Part shown: piece by piece, positions 1-10,851 of the stretch | How positions within the stretch are numbered: position 1 is the stretch's first letter | How the letters are laid out: each line of letters begins with the position of its first letter | Source of the DNA: Cytospora piceicola | Taxonomy: Eukaryota; Ascomycota; Sordariomycetes; Diaporthales; Cytosporaceae | Reading direction: 5' to 3' | Length of the DNA: 64,000 nt | NCBI GenBank assembly: GCA_023375675.1 | Contig: JALQBC010000030.1 | Location: 248,001-312,000 of the forward strand | Notes under the pieces: generated by a model | The model's database searches: none | Seen by the model: the letters and a program-made list of their open reading frames with translations, nothing else | Told to the model about the DNA's origin: nothing | Made by a program: the position numbers and the translations under genes

Positions 1-411
1 GATCTGCAGCCCAAGACATAATTTCTTTGATAGCATGTCTCGTGTCATGGAAGCTCAAGGGGCATCCCTGAGGTCGTTATTATATAATTTACCTAGTATA
101 TATTAGTACAGAAGCCGTTGTTATCAAGTCTCCGTCTCAAAAGACCCTTGCGCGCTATGGCATACAACCTCGATGCTAATTTAGGTTGGGCCGTGCCTCT
201 ATACTTGTGGCACTTGAGACTTCTGTAGAGGTCCTCTTTCAGCTACAGCTAAGCAATGCCCACGGTTACATAATGGAGGAATAAAAACCGATCCCATGCT
301 ACAGAATTTCTCCTTTAAGTTCCCTCCTTTTCGACTAGCACTTACCGCGCTGGTAGCTCGACACAATCAAACATCAAGATCAACAAAGCTACCATTCTCT
401 TCGGACTCAAG

Positions 412-1287
412 ATGTCGGAGCGCAAAGTAACCTCCAAGCATTTCCCGTCGAATTTTGACTACCGAGAGATCCAACGACCACGCGGCCGCAAGGGGGCAGG
501 ACCCAGAGTCGGAGAAGTACGGCTGATGGCTCCCTTCTCGATGAGATGCATGATGTGCGGAGAGTATATCTACAAAGGGCGTAAGTTCAACGCCCGTAAG
601 GAGACGCCTGAGGAGAAGTACCTCAGCATCCAGATCTTCCGCTTCTACATCCGGTGCACGAGATGCTCGGCTGAGATCACCTTCAAAACGGATCCCAAGA
701 ACACGGACTACACGTGCGAGCGCGGTGCCAGGCGTAACACGGAGTCGTGGCGCCACGGCGTTGCCGACGAGGCCGAAACGGACGAGCAGCGCCTGGACAG
801 GCTTGAGGTAGAGGAGAAAGAGGAGGGGACGTACAACACCATGGAGGGTCTCGAGGCTAAGACGGTTGACGCGCGCCGCGAGATGGCTGTCGCCGATGCC
901 CTGGACGAGATCCGTACCCGCAAATCGCGCCGCTATAGGGTGGACACCGGGGGGTTCCCCGGTGGCGGAGCGTCCACCCTTCGGCCCGACGAGAGGATGA
1001 AACTTACCAAGGAGGAAGAGGAGGAGGATGCGGCTGCCTGGGCAAGGGCGCAGGAGAAGTTCAGGTTGAAGGTCGTTGAGGAGGTTGAGATGGACATTAC
1101 TTCGACTCTCACGGCTGTGGGACCTGGCGGTATGAAGGAGGACTTGGTTGGTACTGATTATGTATCCCTGCCATTGTTTCCGACCATGAAACGCCAGGTT
1201 AGGAAATGGAGGCCTTTGGGCATGGGCACCAAGAAGAAGGACGAGCCAAGGGCCTTGGTAGACTACGACTCGGATACGGATCAATGA
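412..1287 (+). CDS. YJU2: Splicing factor Yju2 / CCDC94 (CWC16 family)
   Basis: Intronless 291-residue protein. The first 110 residues match the CWC16 family: an N-terminal MSERK start, the phrase VRLMAPFSMRC, then a four-cysteine zinc site (C46, C49, C82, C85) around the family motif GEYIYKGRKFNARKE and the block ITFKTDPKNTDY. Yju2 is a step-I spliceosome factor that joins with the Prp19-associated complex and helps the branch-site helix dock in the active site; it acts in the nucleus. The C-terminal half is charged and coiled-coil-like (EEKEEG, KEEEEEDAAAW), and the end DYDSDTDQ is acidic. Length is close to fungal homologues. The ATG follows an A/C-rich leader, and no earlier in-frame ATG fits. 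The family call is very secure; the alternative is the sister CWC16 protein Saf4/CCDC130, but the N-terminus favours Yju2. Confidence 0.93.
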   Translation: MSERKVTSKHFPSNFDYREIQRPRGRKGAGPRVGEVRLMAPFSMRCMMCGEYIYKGRKFNARKETPEEKYLSIQIFRFYIRCTRCSAEITFKTDPKNTDYTCERGARRNTESWRHGVADEAETDEQRLDRLEVEEKEEGTYNTMEGLEAKTVDARREMAVADALDEIRTRKSRRYRVDTGGFPGGGASTLRPDERMKLTKEEEEEDAAAWARAQEKFRLKVVEEVEMDITSTLTAVGPGGMKEDLVGTDYVSLPLFPTMKRQVRKWRPLGMGTKKKDEPRALVDYDSDTDQ

Positions 1288-2391
1288 TGCATAAGTCGAA
1301 ATGGGCAGGTCACACCAATACAGCGAAGTAGACGAAGCATATAACAGTTACAAGTAGCTCCCTATACTAGCGACACTTCCGATCCACCGTTCCTCGAATC
1401 ATTATAGTTCCATTACTCGTATATTTTCCTGTGTTATAAGTTTCCCAGAAAGCCTCTTTGCTGGCGAATCTGTGTGGTAAGCACACTGATCTCCACACAC
1501 TTTCCCTTGTATCTGAGGTCTGGCCACCTGATCATGGAAACTGTGTCTCTTATCAAATCCGTATCAATTTCTGTATTTTTGAGTAACCGTTGCTGCTCTT
1601 GTTATTATCAGCTTCATTACCCAGGTATGATCAGGGTATGTAGAGATGCGTGGAAGAGAATTATAGATTGACTGCGACCTTCAACATCTTCGACTCCCCT
1701 TTTGGGAGGCGCCTTGAAACGCTCTTAACCCTTCCGTCGAGTCCTACTCTAGGGTACTGTGACGAAGAGTGCAAAAGCAATTGCCAATGCTCGTGCATTA
1801 GCTAGACCCTATATTGCGACAGGTACCTACTTAGGTAGGTATGTAGAAGACGTTTTGTCATCCACTGCATATGGTTACTTATGGGTCGTTAAGGGTACCG
1901 GTCCAATATTGCTGTTTCTGGGACCTCAATGTTCGAGTCTTTATGCTGAACAGCTTCCTCGCGGCGGACGGCGTTACCTCCTGCAACGAAGGGGAGTCAC
2001 AATATCATTATTGTGGTTCTATCATGTCAGCCTTATACACAGTACAGTGAAATACGTACTTAAGTACATACAAGCTGCGAACGGACATCGATTTAGGGTT
2101 CAGGGTTCCACAGCAGGCGGATCAATTAATGTCGCTTATCTAATCTCCGATTTGATGGTCTGTACGCGTCGCGCTAACTTTAAGCCTAAATGCCTGCCAT
2201 CCACGCTAACTTTAAACGACAAAACGGATAAATGAACCTCGCGTCTCACCTCCATCCGTTTGGAATCTCATCGTTTCGTATCCACACGCAAATGCTTACC
2301 TGTTCTAACCAGCATCACTGCCTTCGATAGGCCGCTCCTTCTCATCTGCAGCTAAATCTTCCACCACTAAAAAGACTGCCTACAGTCAATC
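1288..2391. other. Intergenic, no gene seen
   Basis: About 1.1 kb between Yju2 and the 2EXR gene. Open frames here are short, lack a recognisable domain and have atypical composition. A copy of the recurrent TACCTA...TAGGTA palindrome lies near 1824-1842. The last 150 bases are the CT/A-rich leader of the downstream gene. Confidence 0.6.
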
Positions 2392-4368
2392 ATGTCCGAT
2401 CAACAAGACAGCGACGAGCACCGCTACAGTGACTCCGATCACGATGACGAGTCGCAAGAATCCAGCTCGGACGAAGCCACTGGCAATGGGCTTTTCGACC
2501 TTGAGGCGTCAGAAGATGACTCGGTAGCGGCTTACGAGGGGCAGAATGAACTCGACTACGATGATGGCGAAGACCCTGAATCTTTCCCAAACTTCATGAA
2601 GCTTCCACTCGAGCTTCGCGAGATGGTCTGGAAGGCTTTTTGCCCCGACCTGACTGCAGTAGCACGCGTATATCAAATTTATCTGACGGATGAGCGACGT
2701 CCCAGATACCTTCTTCCAGGTCCAGTTCTTCAGGATCAAACGGCGTCGATGAGGACCCTTCTCGCCGTGAACAGGCAGGCACGCGATATGGGCCTGAAAT
2801 CTTCTCCCCACACTTTCTCTCTATCAGCAGGAGAAATCATACGTTATCACGAGGAAAAGGACGTTATCCATGTTGTGACGTCGCCCAGATCTGGTGACAC
2901 TAGGTTCCAACTAGGGATCCAAGAGCTACATGCTTCCCCCAAAAACTTCGCCTTCTCATTAAATTGCCTTGACGAAGGCTTTGTGGATGTCTGCTATCTG
3001 CTGCCTGATGCGCGAAGAATCTTCATCCTGATTGATGATATCGATCTGCAGGATGTACCTGGGGAAGATTATGCGTGGGCCGTGTCCGACAATGTCCACC
3101 ACTACCACTCCGAGACACAGGAGGACGGAGAGGCGGGCTTGGTGACAACAATCCAGCAACTGATTTGTTGGCCGGATGTGGACAAGAATCGCGACTTTGC
3201 TCAACAGTACGTTGACATAGGGGACGCAGGTCAGTCATCGATTTTGAAAGATGCCATCCGGTCATGCCGTGACATGCTGGCCGATCCTCTGGATCTTTCA
3301 GAAGAACTGTCACAAGATTATGTGACAGAGGAGATGAGGGACGAGGCCATCTCACGACTACAGAAGATCGAGGTATGGCCCATGATCCAGTTCAATGGCG
3401 ATGCCGGTTTCCACCTATTCAACGACATGAAGGCATGTGATCGTCCTTTTGACGAATGGGACTCTGGCTCGTCAGACTCCGATGACACTGAAGACGAGTA
3501 CGACAGCGAAGGCATCGATGACGATTCTATCCACGACCACCTTTCCACAGACGACGAGGACGACCTGCCAGGGCAGCTCCTTACCACCAGTTCCCCAGGT
3601 CACGGCACTTTGGGCCAGCTGCTCGACTCCTCCTCCGAGACCAACGACCACCTAGCAGCCCAATTCTCAAGTGATGAAGACGATACAGGCGAAAATCAAG
3701 CAGGCCATGCAGATGGATCAGGGTCGGACGACCAGGAGGAAGGCTCGCGAAGCCGTGCCTCCCGGCCCAAGCGCCGCTTTGTGAAATCCGACTCTGAGGA
3801 TGAAAGCGCCACGGAGGCAGAGGAGCCACGGCCCGCCGCGAATCACCGCGGACGCGCAGTGCTTGTAGACTCTGAGGATGAGATCGACGAGGGAGATGAG
3901 GATGCACTTTCACGACCCGCACAGGGCCGTCATCGCCGTGCACGTGCTGTACCATCCGATTCGGAGGACGAGGACGAAGACGATACCCCCCAACCTTCAC
4001 GAGCCACCCTCAATCGACGAGCGCGTGCCTTACCAGCTGAAAGCGCCGACGATGACGATGGAAGTGAATCCCGGGAAGGCCTCGCTAACCGGCAAGAGGC
4101 CAGTTCTTCTGACGAGAACAATAGCTCGGAGGAAAGCTCTTCAGGTGAAGAAGGTGATGATGAGCCCGCACCACCCAAGCGCTTGTCTCTTGCCCAGCGA
4201 CTGAGAATAGAGGCCCAGCGCGAACGATCGGGTCGCCTTGATGACGAGGACTCGGACGCGGACGCGGATGGAAATAGCCAGAACGCCACTTTTGATGACG
4301 AAGGGGACGGAGATGGCATTGCGGATGAGTACAGTAGCGAGGATGGAGAAAGCGAGGAGGAATTTTGA
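2392..4368 (+). CDS. 2EXR-domain protein with long acidic, Ser/Asp-rich tail
   Basis: 658 residues in one exon. Residues about 64-330 hold a 2EXR-type domain, recognised by the start FPNFMKLPLELREMVWKAF, which resembles the F-box-like entry helix of this large fungal family whose biochemical role is not known. Before it is a short acidic stretch (residues 1-60). After about residue 345 the protein is disordered and highly acidic, with repeated SDSEDE-type blocks alternating with short basic patches (RPKRRF, RHRRARAV, LNRRARAL), spaced about 30 residues apart and ending in ESEEEF. The SDSEDE/R-rich modules look like internal repeats and casein kinase 2 targets and could support nuclear localisation (inference). 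Start chosen at the ATG after a TC/A-rich leader; it opens with an acidic MSDQQDSDE. Function unknown. Confidence 0.8.
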   Translation: MSDQQDSDEHRYSDSDHDDESQESSSDEATGNGLFDLEASEDDSVAAYEGQNELDYDDGEDPESFPNFMKLPLELREMVWKAFCPDLTAVARVYQIYLTDERRPRYLLPGPVLQDQTASMRTLLAVNRQARDMGLKSSPHTFSLSAGEIIRYHEEKDVIHVVTSPRSGDTRFQLGIQELHASPKNFAFSLNCLDEGFVDVCYLLPDARRIFILIDDIDLQDVPGEDYAWAVSDNVHHYHSETQEDGEAGLVTTIQQLICWPDVDKNRDFAQQYVDIGDAGQSSILKDAIRSCRDMLADPLDLSEELSQDYVTEEMRDEAISRLQKIEVWPMIQFNGDAGFHLFNDMKACDRPFDEWDSGSSDSDDTEDEYDSEGIDDDSIHDHLSTDDEDDLPGQLLTTSSPGHGTLGQLLDSSSETNDHLAAQFSSDEDDTGENQAGHADGSGSDDQEEGSRSRASRPKRRFVKSDSEDESATEAEEPRPAANHRGRAVLVDSEDEIDEGDEDALSRPAQGRHRRARAVPSDSEDEDEDDTPQPSRATLNRRARALPAESADDDDGSESREGLANRQEASSSDENNSSEESSSGEEGDDEPAPPKRLSLAQRLRIEAQRERSGRLDDEDSDADADGNSQNATFDDEGDGDGIADEYSSEDGESEEEF

Positions 4369-5449
4369 AGTTATGATGCGACGCAATGTAAGATAACTTT
4401 CATACCTCACGAAAAGATTCGATGTCTTAGATCAGTCTCAAATGATGAGCTCTGCGGTTTAAGCAAACGTTTCCTCGGCCCCCGTCTGGTTTCTAGGCCA
4501 AATTAGCAACGGTTTTGGAGAGCATATTTACACTTACTCCTAGATTCAATCATCAATGAACTTATAATCGGTTGAAACCGTTGATTTCTCTGATATTATC
4601 GGTCTTTCACCTCTCCCTAACATCGTTATGCTGCTAAATAGCTACTACTGCGGATCATCCATCGTGTGAAGCAGCACGTTTTCGCTTCCTTATAGGCCAC
4701 ACCCCAATCTCCACCCAAATCTCTTCTTCCTCACACTTTCGTATGAACTTTATAGGTACATCCCAAACAGTGTGCATCCTAACCTAGACCTTAATCGAGA
4801 AACAGCCATATCGTCTTCCGCTAGTGCTACCAGATCGGGTGATTTAATCAACGCCTGCCCAGCCTGCATACGACGGAGTAAAATCCTAACAGTGTCGTGC
4901 TGGTCCTTTCCGATATCCAGACATGCCTATTGGAGACTGGGCATCCGAGGTCTCGAAGCCGCATCCGCAAAGTCCAACATGATCGACTCGACACTCTCGT
5001 CGGGCCTCCGTCGCTATTGATGTTGAAGTCTCCGTCCGTTGACTCCGAGATCCCGCTCCTCGCGGTCTGCCGAGTCCTCACTCACGTCCAAGCCCGTGTC
5101 GTCACTGATCTAGGATCCCCCGTAATACGGGCTGCCCCAGGGTACCAGGACGCAACAGGATAAGAATCATGTATTTTACTACTGAATTAAGTAAGTACAT
5201 ATACAGATATTCAGGTGGATCTCACAGTGCGGGAGATCTCCGGCTCACAAGACTTGGACTTGAAATCTGGGGGATGTCTTTAACTTTGTGACTGACCCAC
5301 ACCTCCAGTCCGACTGCAGGCAATCCTTACTCTTTGGACATATAGTGAGTGCAGATCACGAACTTGGACTTTAAACTTATAAGTCATACCTCTCGCACCA
5401 TTAGTCTGGAAACTGACTTGTTCTTGAAGTTCCACATGTTTTTTCTGTA
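4369..5449. other. Intergenic, weakly coding-like, no gene assigned
   Basis: Two overlapping plus-strand frames near 4772-5163 include a short run with paired cysteines (ACPACIRRSK) that faintly recalls a zinc-cluster finger, but the frame breaks after 80 residues and nothing else supports a gene. The rest is AT-rich spacer up to the MITE. Confidence 0.45.
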
Positions 5450-5674
5450 CAGGTCGCCGGGGTAATAAACGTTAGTTCGTGACTGTACCAGTGGATTTAC
5501 TGGAACCACTCCACTCTGGCCATAAAGAGACTCATTGATTGGAAGGATCAGTTGCAGGTGAGCTCTGCAGGTTGACCTGTAAAGTACCCTCACATAGAAG
5601 TTGCGAGAAGCAGTACAATACAGGGCCCCTTGTCAGTACGGTCACGAACTAACGTTTATTACCCCGGCGACCTG
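5450..5674. mobile_element. Tc1/mariner-type MITE, 225 bp
   Basis: Terminal inverted repeats of about 39-43 bp: the left arm (to about 5488) reads CAGGTCGCCGGGGTAATAAA and on; the right arm (from about 5636) is its reverse complement with one mismatch. Both ends abut a TA dinucleotide (5448-5449 and 5675-5676), the target duplication of Tc1/mariner elements. No coding capacity. Size and CAG-start TIR resemble fungal mimp-like MITEs, though the TIR is not identical to any I can name. It sits in the 3' flank of the cysteine-repeat gene, its right end 27 bases beyond that gene's stop codon. Confidence 0.75.
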
Positions 5675-5701
5675 TACATATCTGATCATATCACTATGCC
5701 C

Positions 5702-6376
5702 TCAATCATTTCTTGAGACAGTAGACGAGATCCAGACTTCATCACTCAACAACATGCTTAGGTTGTCATTCAACTGCCACCACTGCCCTCCCATCTGTAT
5801 CACTTCAGCTCGCCCTCGCTAGTACCAGCACTTTTATGGACTCCATGCTGGTTGCTCACGTTACTGAGGCCGGAGCAGTCGGTGCAATTAGAACATTCGA
5901 CGCAGTCCTATCATCGATATTAGCAGTGAAGCGAGATGGTCATAGCCACCTGCACACAAGGTTCCTTCATGGGGGTCCCGAGTGTTGCGTGGTGCCCATT
6001 TGGGGGGGGGGGGATTATACAGATACATACGCTGCAGTCCTTGCAATTGCTGCACTTGGTACAGTCCTATTTCCAGCTTGTCAGCGAGAGAGATCTCATT
6101 TGATTTCGTTTATCCCCCTCTACCCGGGGAAAAGTCGGCATGGAACTATGCTCACCTCGGAGTCTTTCATGTTGCTGCAATTACTCAGTCTCTCACAGCC
6201 CGTGCCTGGCAATATTGAATGTTAGAACAGAAGAAGAATGACAGATGGTGGGTTTCCTCAAATATGGAAATAGAATGTTTATAAAGGCGGGCTTACGTAC
6301 AATTGCTGCTGTTGTTGCAGTCATAGCAGTCAGTCATGTTACTGCAGTTGGTGTTTCCATTGCCGTCTGTGGACAT
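5702..6376 (-). CDS. Small cysteine-repeat protein, five exons
   Basis: Hand-joined from splice signals: exons 6376-6301, 6205-6156, 6066-6031, 5907-5860, 5794-5702 (303 nt, 100 residues). All four introns (95, 89, 123, 65 nt) have GT...AG ends with donors GTACGT, GTGAGC, GTATGT, GTGAGC and branch-like CTAAC/CTGAC/CTAAT/CTGAA, and every junction keeps the frame. The protein has 14 cysteines in residues 11-65, mostly CxxC-spaced. Exons 3 and 4 encode two near-identical modules (DCTKCSNCKDCS and DCVECSNCTDCS), and exons 1 and 2 each contain NCSNM, so exons look duplicated. The C-terminal 30 residues are Cys-free with a tryptophan pair. No signal peptide; the start has a CACCATG context. Metal binding is possible by cysteine spacing but is inference. 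I do not recognise a named family. Confidence 0.6.
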
Positions 6377-6506
6377 GGTGAGCGTTGTTTTGTGGCAAAG
6401 CCAGGCCTCCTTCTTCAATGTGCGAGACAAGTGTTGTCTGAGATCTTAATGTTGTGGTGATATAGGGTCTGAAAACTGCTTGATTTTAATTCTAGGGGCT
6501 GGTGTT

Positions 6507-6516
6507 CATTTATATG
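6507..6516 (-). promoter_or_regulatory. Candidate TATA box of the cysteine-repeat gene
   Basis: CATATAAATG on the minus strand, 131 bases upstream of the start codon at 6376, a normal distance for a fungal TATA element. Seen in sequence; use not tested. Confidence 0.4.
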
Positions 6517-7051
6517 TCCTCTTCAGTCGCTTTCAATCAAGTCTTAGTGGTGTTGTCTCCGGCACAATACACCCCTCTCAGCTAAAAACTTTCTAGCTCC
6601 GAACGGTTTTATTCCGGCCCGTCTGACACAGTCTATCCTTATACCTTGTGTACGATGACGTACAGTGAACGTCATCTCCTTCTCTGGAGAACAGTGAAGC
6701 AGGTGAGATTGATTGGTGATAATACGTGTAGGACATTGTTCTCCGGACTTGGGATATCAGCCTCTGCCCTATTGGGGCGCCCTCAACCCTATCCAGCCGC
6801 TAGGGACATGTAGTAGGTGCCAACCTGCAGCTGGCTGGATACTAAGTAGAAGAGGGTGGGTCGCAGGGGCCGGTCGAAACAATCTCTCTGACTTGCTTTA
6901 TATCACAGTGTCTTTCAGTCTCTAAACAACTTCATGCAGTGATTCCATCACTATTGTCTGCTGACTGTATCCTTTCCCATGTTGACAGCCTCTCTATAGA
7001 TGAAGCAAAATATAACCCAATACAGCTAGCCACCTATAGCTTCATCCGTCC

Positions 7052-7262
7052 TCATAGGATCACACATGGTGTTCCTTTTGTAAAGCAACTTGGCTGGTGT
7101 CTCTCCCAGTGGGCTTCCTGGCAGTCCTAGTATTCCCGGAAAGTGTTAGCCACGTCTCTTGATGTCCTCTCAGAGCCCTTTACTGTGATAGCGTTCTGGG
7201 AAAATATCACATACCTCGCTGTAGTACCAGACCTTCTTGCACTTGGAGCGCTGGTCAAGTGT
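7052..7262 (-). pseudogene. MYND-type zinc-finger relic
   Basis: Two pieces, 7262-7215 and 7136-7052, joined across a 78-nt intron (GTATGT donor, GCTAAC branch, CTAG acceptor), read RSKCKKVWYYSEDCQEAHW followed by ERHQPSC, a clear MYND finger (zinc-binding, protein-protein interaction). Two expected zinc ligands are lost: the first CxxC cysteine reads Arg (CGC for TGC) and the cysteine after the aromatic pair reads Tyr (TAC for TGC). A TAG lies in frame directly upstream at 7265-7263, and no further domain was found. The fragment ends at a TGA 37 bases after the last cysteine codon. It may be the decayed end of a MYND gene; a functional short exon starting after the TAG is less likely. Confidence 0.55.
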
Positions 7263-8191
7263 CTAGCCTATATCTGCCGAGATCTTTCCACAGTCACGGT
7301 GATAGCAGCTTACGGTCATTAGCAGAGTGCATATAGTGAAAAGAATCACGATAGGAGGCCCACGAAGGACTCACCTTAGTTTCAGGAGTCTATGAGGCGC
7401 ACCAGCCTTGTAATAGTCGAGGAGAGCGAGGAATTAAACACATTCAAGGTGCTGGAAGTCCTTATCAGTGGTTTTACAGACCACTAATAGCATGCCTAAG
7501 ACCGCAAGAGCTATAGGGAACCAGTGTATTGCGGAAGCTAGGGAGGCAGCAGAGACAGGGATGTTCTCAAGCTGGGGAGCTCCTTCTTCAGATACTCTGC
7601 GGACTTGAAATACCTAGGGTAGGCTTGTATGTAGGAGAAAGCCGTGCAGTCGGTCTGGTCGACCATTCGCATAAGGTTTAGATGGGTAAAGGTGAATTAA
7701 CATCAAATGGAGGTATGCTAAAGGCAATCAAGTCCCTGAATGCTTAGATGCCTAGTTACTGAAGTAAACACATACTGAGTTAGATACTTGTAAGTTGCAT
7801 GTAGATAGCCTCGACTCCAGGGCCTCCCAGGTTTCTCCCAGCAAGTTTGCTTGCCACCTGAGGTACTAATGTAATCTATCTATAGTCAGTCTTTATTCAG
7901 AAAACAATTATTTTTTTATTTACCTGTTATCACTCGTGACCAAATTGAAATGTAGCATTACGCTTGATGCACGAGTTTGGTATTTATAGTGTTGAAGCTT
8001 GCTCTACAACCCGTGGACCTCACCGCTATGCTTCTAGCTGCGTATTGTAGCATGCATACTACACCTATAATAAGAACTTAGGCTTAGATTGGGCTTCTTA
8101 GGGGCTACTCATTTTACATGATACCTGCTTGAAACAGCTTGGTTATAGTCTTGCATCTAGGCAGCACGATGGTTGATGCACCCCCACTTCA
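7263..8191. other. Intergenic with no gene assigned
   Basis: AT-rich spacer between the MYND relic and the 3' end of the fucosidase gene. A short minus-strand frame near 7670 (starting MRMVDQTDC) runs about 60 codons but has no recognisable domain. Confidence 0.45.
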
Positions 8192-10851
8192 TCATAGGTC
8201 TCTCCCCTGGACATTGACAAATTTCACACTGGAAACATCGCCACTCCTCACCCTCTTGTTCACTGCTAGCCCTTCCTTGTCCCAGCCAAAATCAATAACC
8301 ACACCACCCCTGATCCTAAGTCCCTTGACACTTCCCCCGCCCCAAGCACTCGGAATCGCCAGCCCCAACACCACTACCCTCTCTCCTTCTCCTCCACTCT
8401 CACTAGACACAGGTAGATCCACCACCAACATGCTCAAAACGTTCCCCGCCCACCCAAAGTTCATATCGATCTGAAAAGGCGGAGACCTCACACTATACAT
8501 GCTCAAAAGGTTAGGCGCGATATTGCGCCCTGCACTCAGCCTCAACTCCTCATAGGCCCGCGCCGAGTCGTTCAGCCGCGCCCAGCAGGCGCCCCGCCAG
8601 ACCTTGGTCCAGCCGTAATCCCCACCGCCGCCGTCCGCGTCGGTCCCGTCTCCCCTGGCGAGAAGGGAGGCCCGGACTGCGTCCTGGATGGTCGTGTTGG
8701 TGTAGCCGCCTGCAAAGCTGGAGATGCTGTAGCCGGGGTACCACCCGACGAGGTGAGAGATGTGTCGGTGCTGGGGGTAGACGTTGTATAGGTAGCTGGC
8801 TGGGACTTTCCACTCCTCGAGGACGCCGGTGTCTTGGTTGATGTGGATACCGGTGTCGAGACGTGAGAGCGTATCAGATATGAGATTGAAGAAGTCGGTG
8901 TCTTGCTCTGAAACGAGCGGTGCGAGGGTGAGTACGGCATCGAATACTTGGTGGATAAGCTGCTGGTAGTGTGTGCATCCAAATGTCGTTGGACCTTGCT
9001 CGGGACTGTTGCAAGGGTTGACGACGAGGGTCCCGTCGTTGAAGAAGAGGTCTTCCTGTAGTTGGGACATCCAGAAGGAAGCCACCCCCTTGAGAATTGG
9101 ATAGCCAGTATCGGTCAGCCATGACACGTTGCGGTTGTAATCGTAGTGGTCGAAGACATGGAGCATCATCCATGCAGCTGAGGCCGGGTCTGATATAGGA
9201 CAACGCATCAGCATGTTGAACAATTATCCTTGCTTTTTTCTGCACCGGCGGACCTCTGGAATCCTGTTACTCACAATTCGCCCATTGCGCGTCATTCTTC
9301 ATGCCAGTATATCCGAAGATGTTCATCTCGTTATGTGTCACCCAGCCCGAGCCATTGTACAACAATTGTGCAGTCTCGCTTCCCCTTGGGACCCAAGTGT
9401 TCTTCATGTATTCAAAGACTGGTCTAGATAGGACACCTAGACCTGTTTGATCTGTTCCCCAATAATTCATCTGGAGATTGATGTTGGCGTGATAGTCTGC
9501 GCTCCAAGCCGGGTTAATTTGCTCGGTCCATCTACCCTGGAGATTGGCCGGCAGAGAGCCTTCACGGGAGCTTGATATAATTAGGTGTCGTGAGTAGTCG
9601 AATATAAGTGATTCGAGAAACGGATCGGAAGTGCCGTTGGTATAGCGAGCTATCAACTCGGACGTCTCGATGCCCGAGGAGTTGGCCGTGTCTGGGAGGT
9701 CTAAGGTGAATAGTTTCATCAGAGCTGAGTAGTCCTCCACGTGTTCCATCCGTAATTCATCGTAGCCGCGAGATGCAGCTGACGCCGTTATCTCCTCGAC
9801 AGCTGGACCAGGATCTTCCCCCCTGAATGAAAAGTTGCTCTCTTGGTTGCCTTTGGTCTGGTCGTAATCTGAGTCGGCGGACCACACAATCGTCACGACC
9901 TTTTGACCTGGCGCCGGAACAATAGCCAAGGCTCCCGTGTCTGAGCATGTTGAAGTGTAGTTCCCTGCAGCTCGAACTATGGAGTCGAACTTCAGTCCGA
10001 TGGAGGTTTGGGTGGTCCCGGTCAGTCTAGCATATCCAGTTCCACAAGTAATATTGACAAGGTTGTCGTCCATCAACTCATTTACCAGGGAGACAGTCAC
10101 TGGAGGCAACCGCCTTTCGCTCGTTATGCTGTACGCACAGCTGCGTGCTAGAAAAGAGCAGAAGACCGACGTCTCAAAAGATGAGCCGTTGCTTGTCCAT
10201 CGTGAGGTTTGTATCCCGGTCTCTAGGTCAAGTTCTCGTCTGTAATCAGAGTATTGCGCAACACCCTCGAAAGCTATTGAGAGGTTTCCAAGGGTCTGAT
10301 AAGAACCGTAGTCCTCGATAGAGTTCAGGAGCTGAGACACATCTGCAGCTTCGGTCAACGCTTTACCTCACATATGCTCCCTTCCTCCTAGCCATCACGC
10401 CAAGCTCTTTGGGGGATGCTTACTTCCAGTGCCGTTCTGAAAAATCCAATTTCGTATACCCGGAAGATGCTGATATACAGCTTCTGGGGGGTTACCGCCA
10501 GTATAACTCTGGTTTAGGTTAGAAAAGTGTCCATGAAAATGCATGGGCCCTGAGTACCAAGTTCTCGAAAGGTCCGCCAGACCAGAGTGAATCCAAGTTC
10601 AATACAAAAGCTTCTGCTCCGGGGGGTCCAAACGGTATGGCTACCGAAGCGTGTTAGTAACTGCTTTGATTATCCAGGTGTGTCCTCGTCACACCTCCAA
10701 GTTTGCCGTTGCCGAGAAGGTATGCCGTCTTCAAGATGTATTTATCATCTTCACCGTAAGTGGCTGGCACCTTTGACCATAGTGATTTGCTGGCTGCCAG
10801 TCGGACGCCACACGCAAATGCGAATAATGTAAGACCGGATCTAGGCAACAT
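8192..10851 (-). CDS. GH95 alpha-L-fucosidase, secreted
   Basis: Hand-joined exons 10851-10695, 10640-10558, 10508-10424, 10360-9275, 9189-8192 give 2409 nt, 802 residues, the usual fungal GH95 length. All junctions restore family sequence: [16 protein letters not shown] across intron 1, [18 protein letters not shown] across intron 3, and [17 protein letters not shown] across intron 4. An N-terminal signal peptide ([21 protein letters not shown]) indicates secretion. Core GH95 blocks are present: [38 protein letters not shown], and the C-terminal [20 protein letters not shown]95 enzymes hydrolyse alpha-1,2-linked L-fucose, for example from xyloglucan side chains, by inversion. Diverges from a carboxylesterase gene 531 bases away, suggesting co-regulation during growth on plant polymers (inference). 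Confidence 0.92.

Noticed and set aside
1759..2235. 158-codon plus-strand frame
   Set aside because: No domain, probable non-ATG start, Cys/Arg-poor odd composition; spacer is AT-rich.
4772..5163. Possible degenerate zinc-cluster finger (ACPACIRRSK)
   Set aside because: Only one cysteine pair, frame ends at 80 codons, no second half found.
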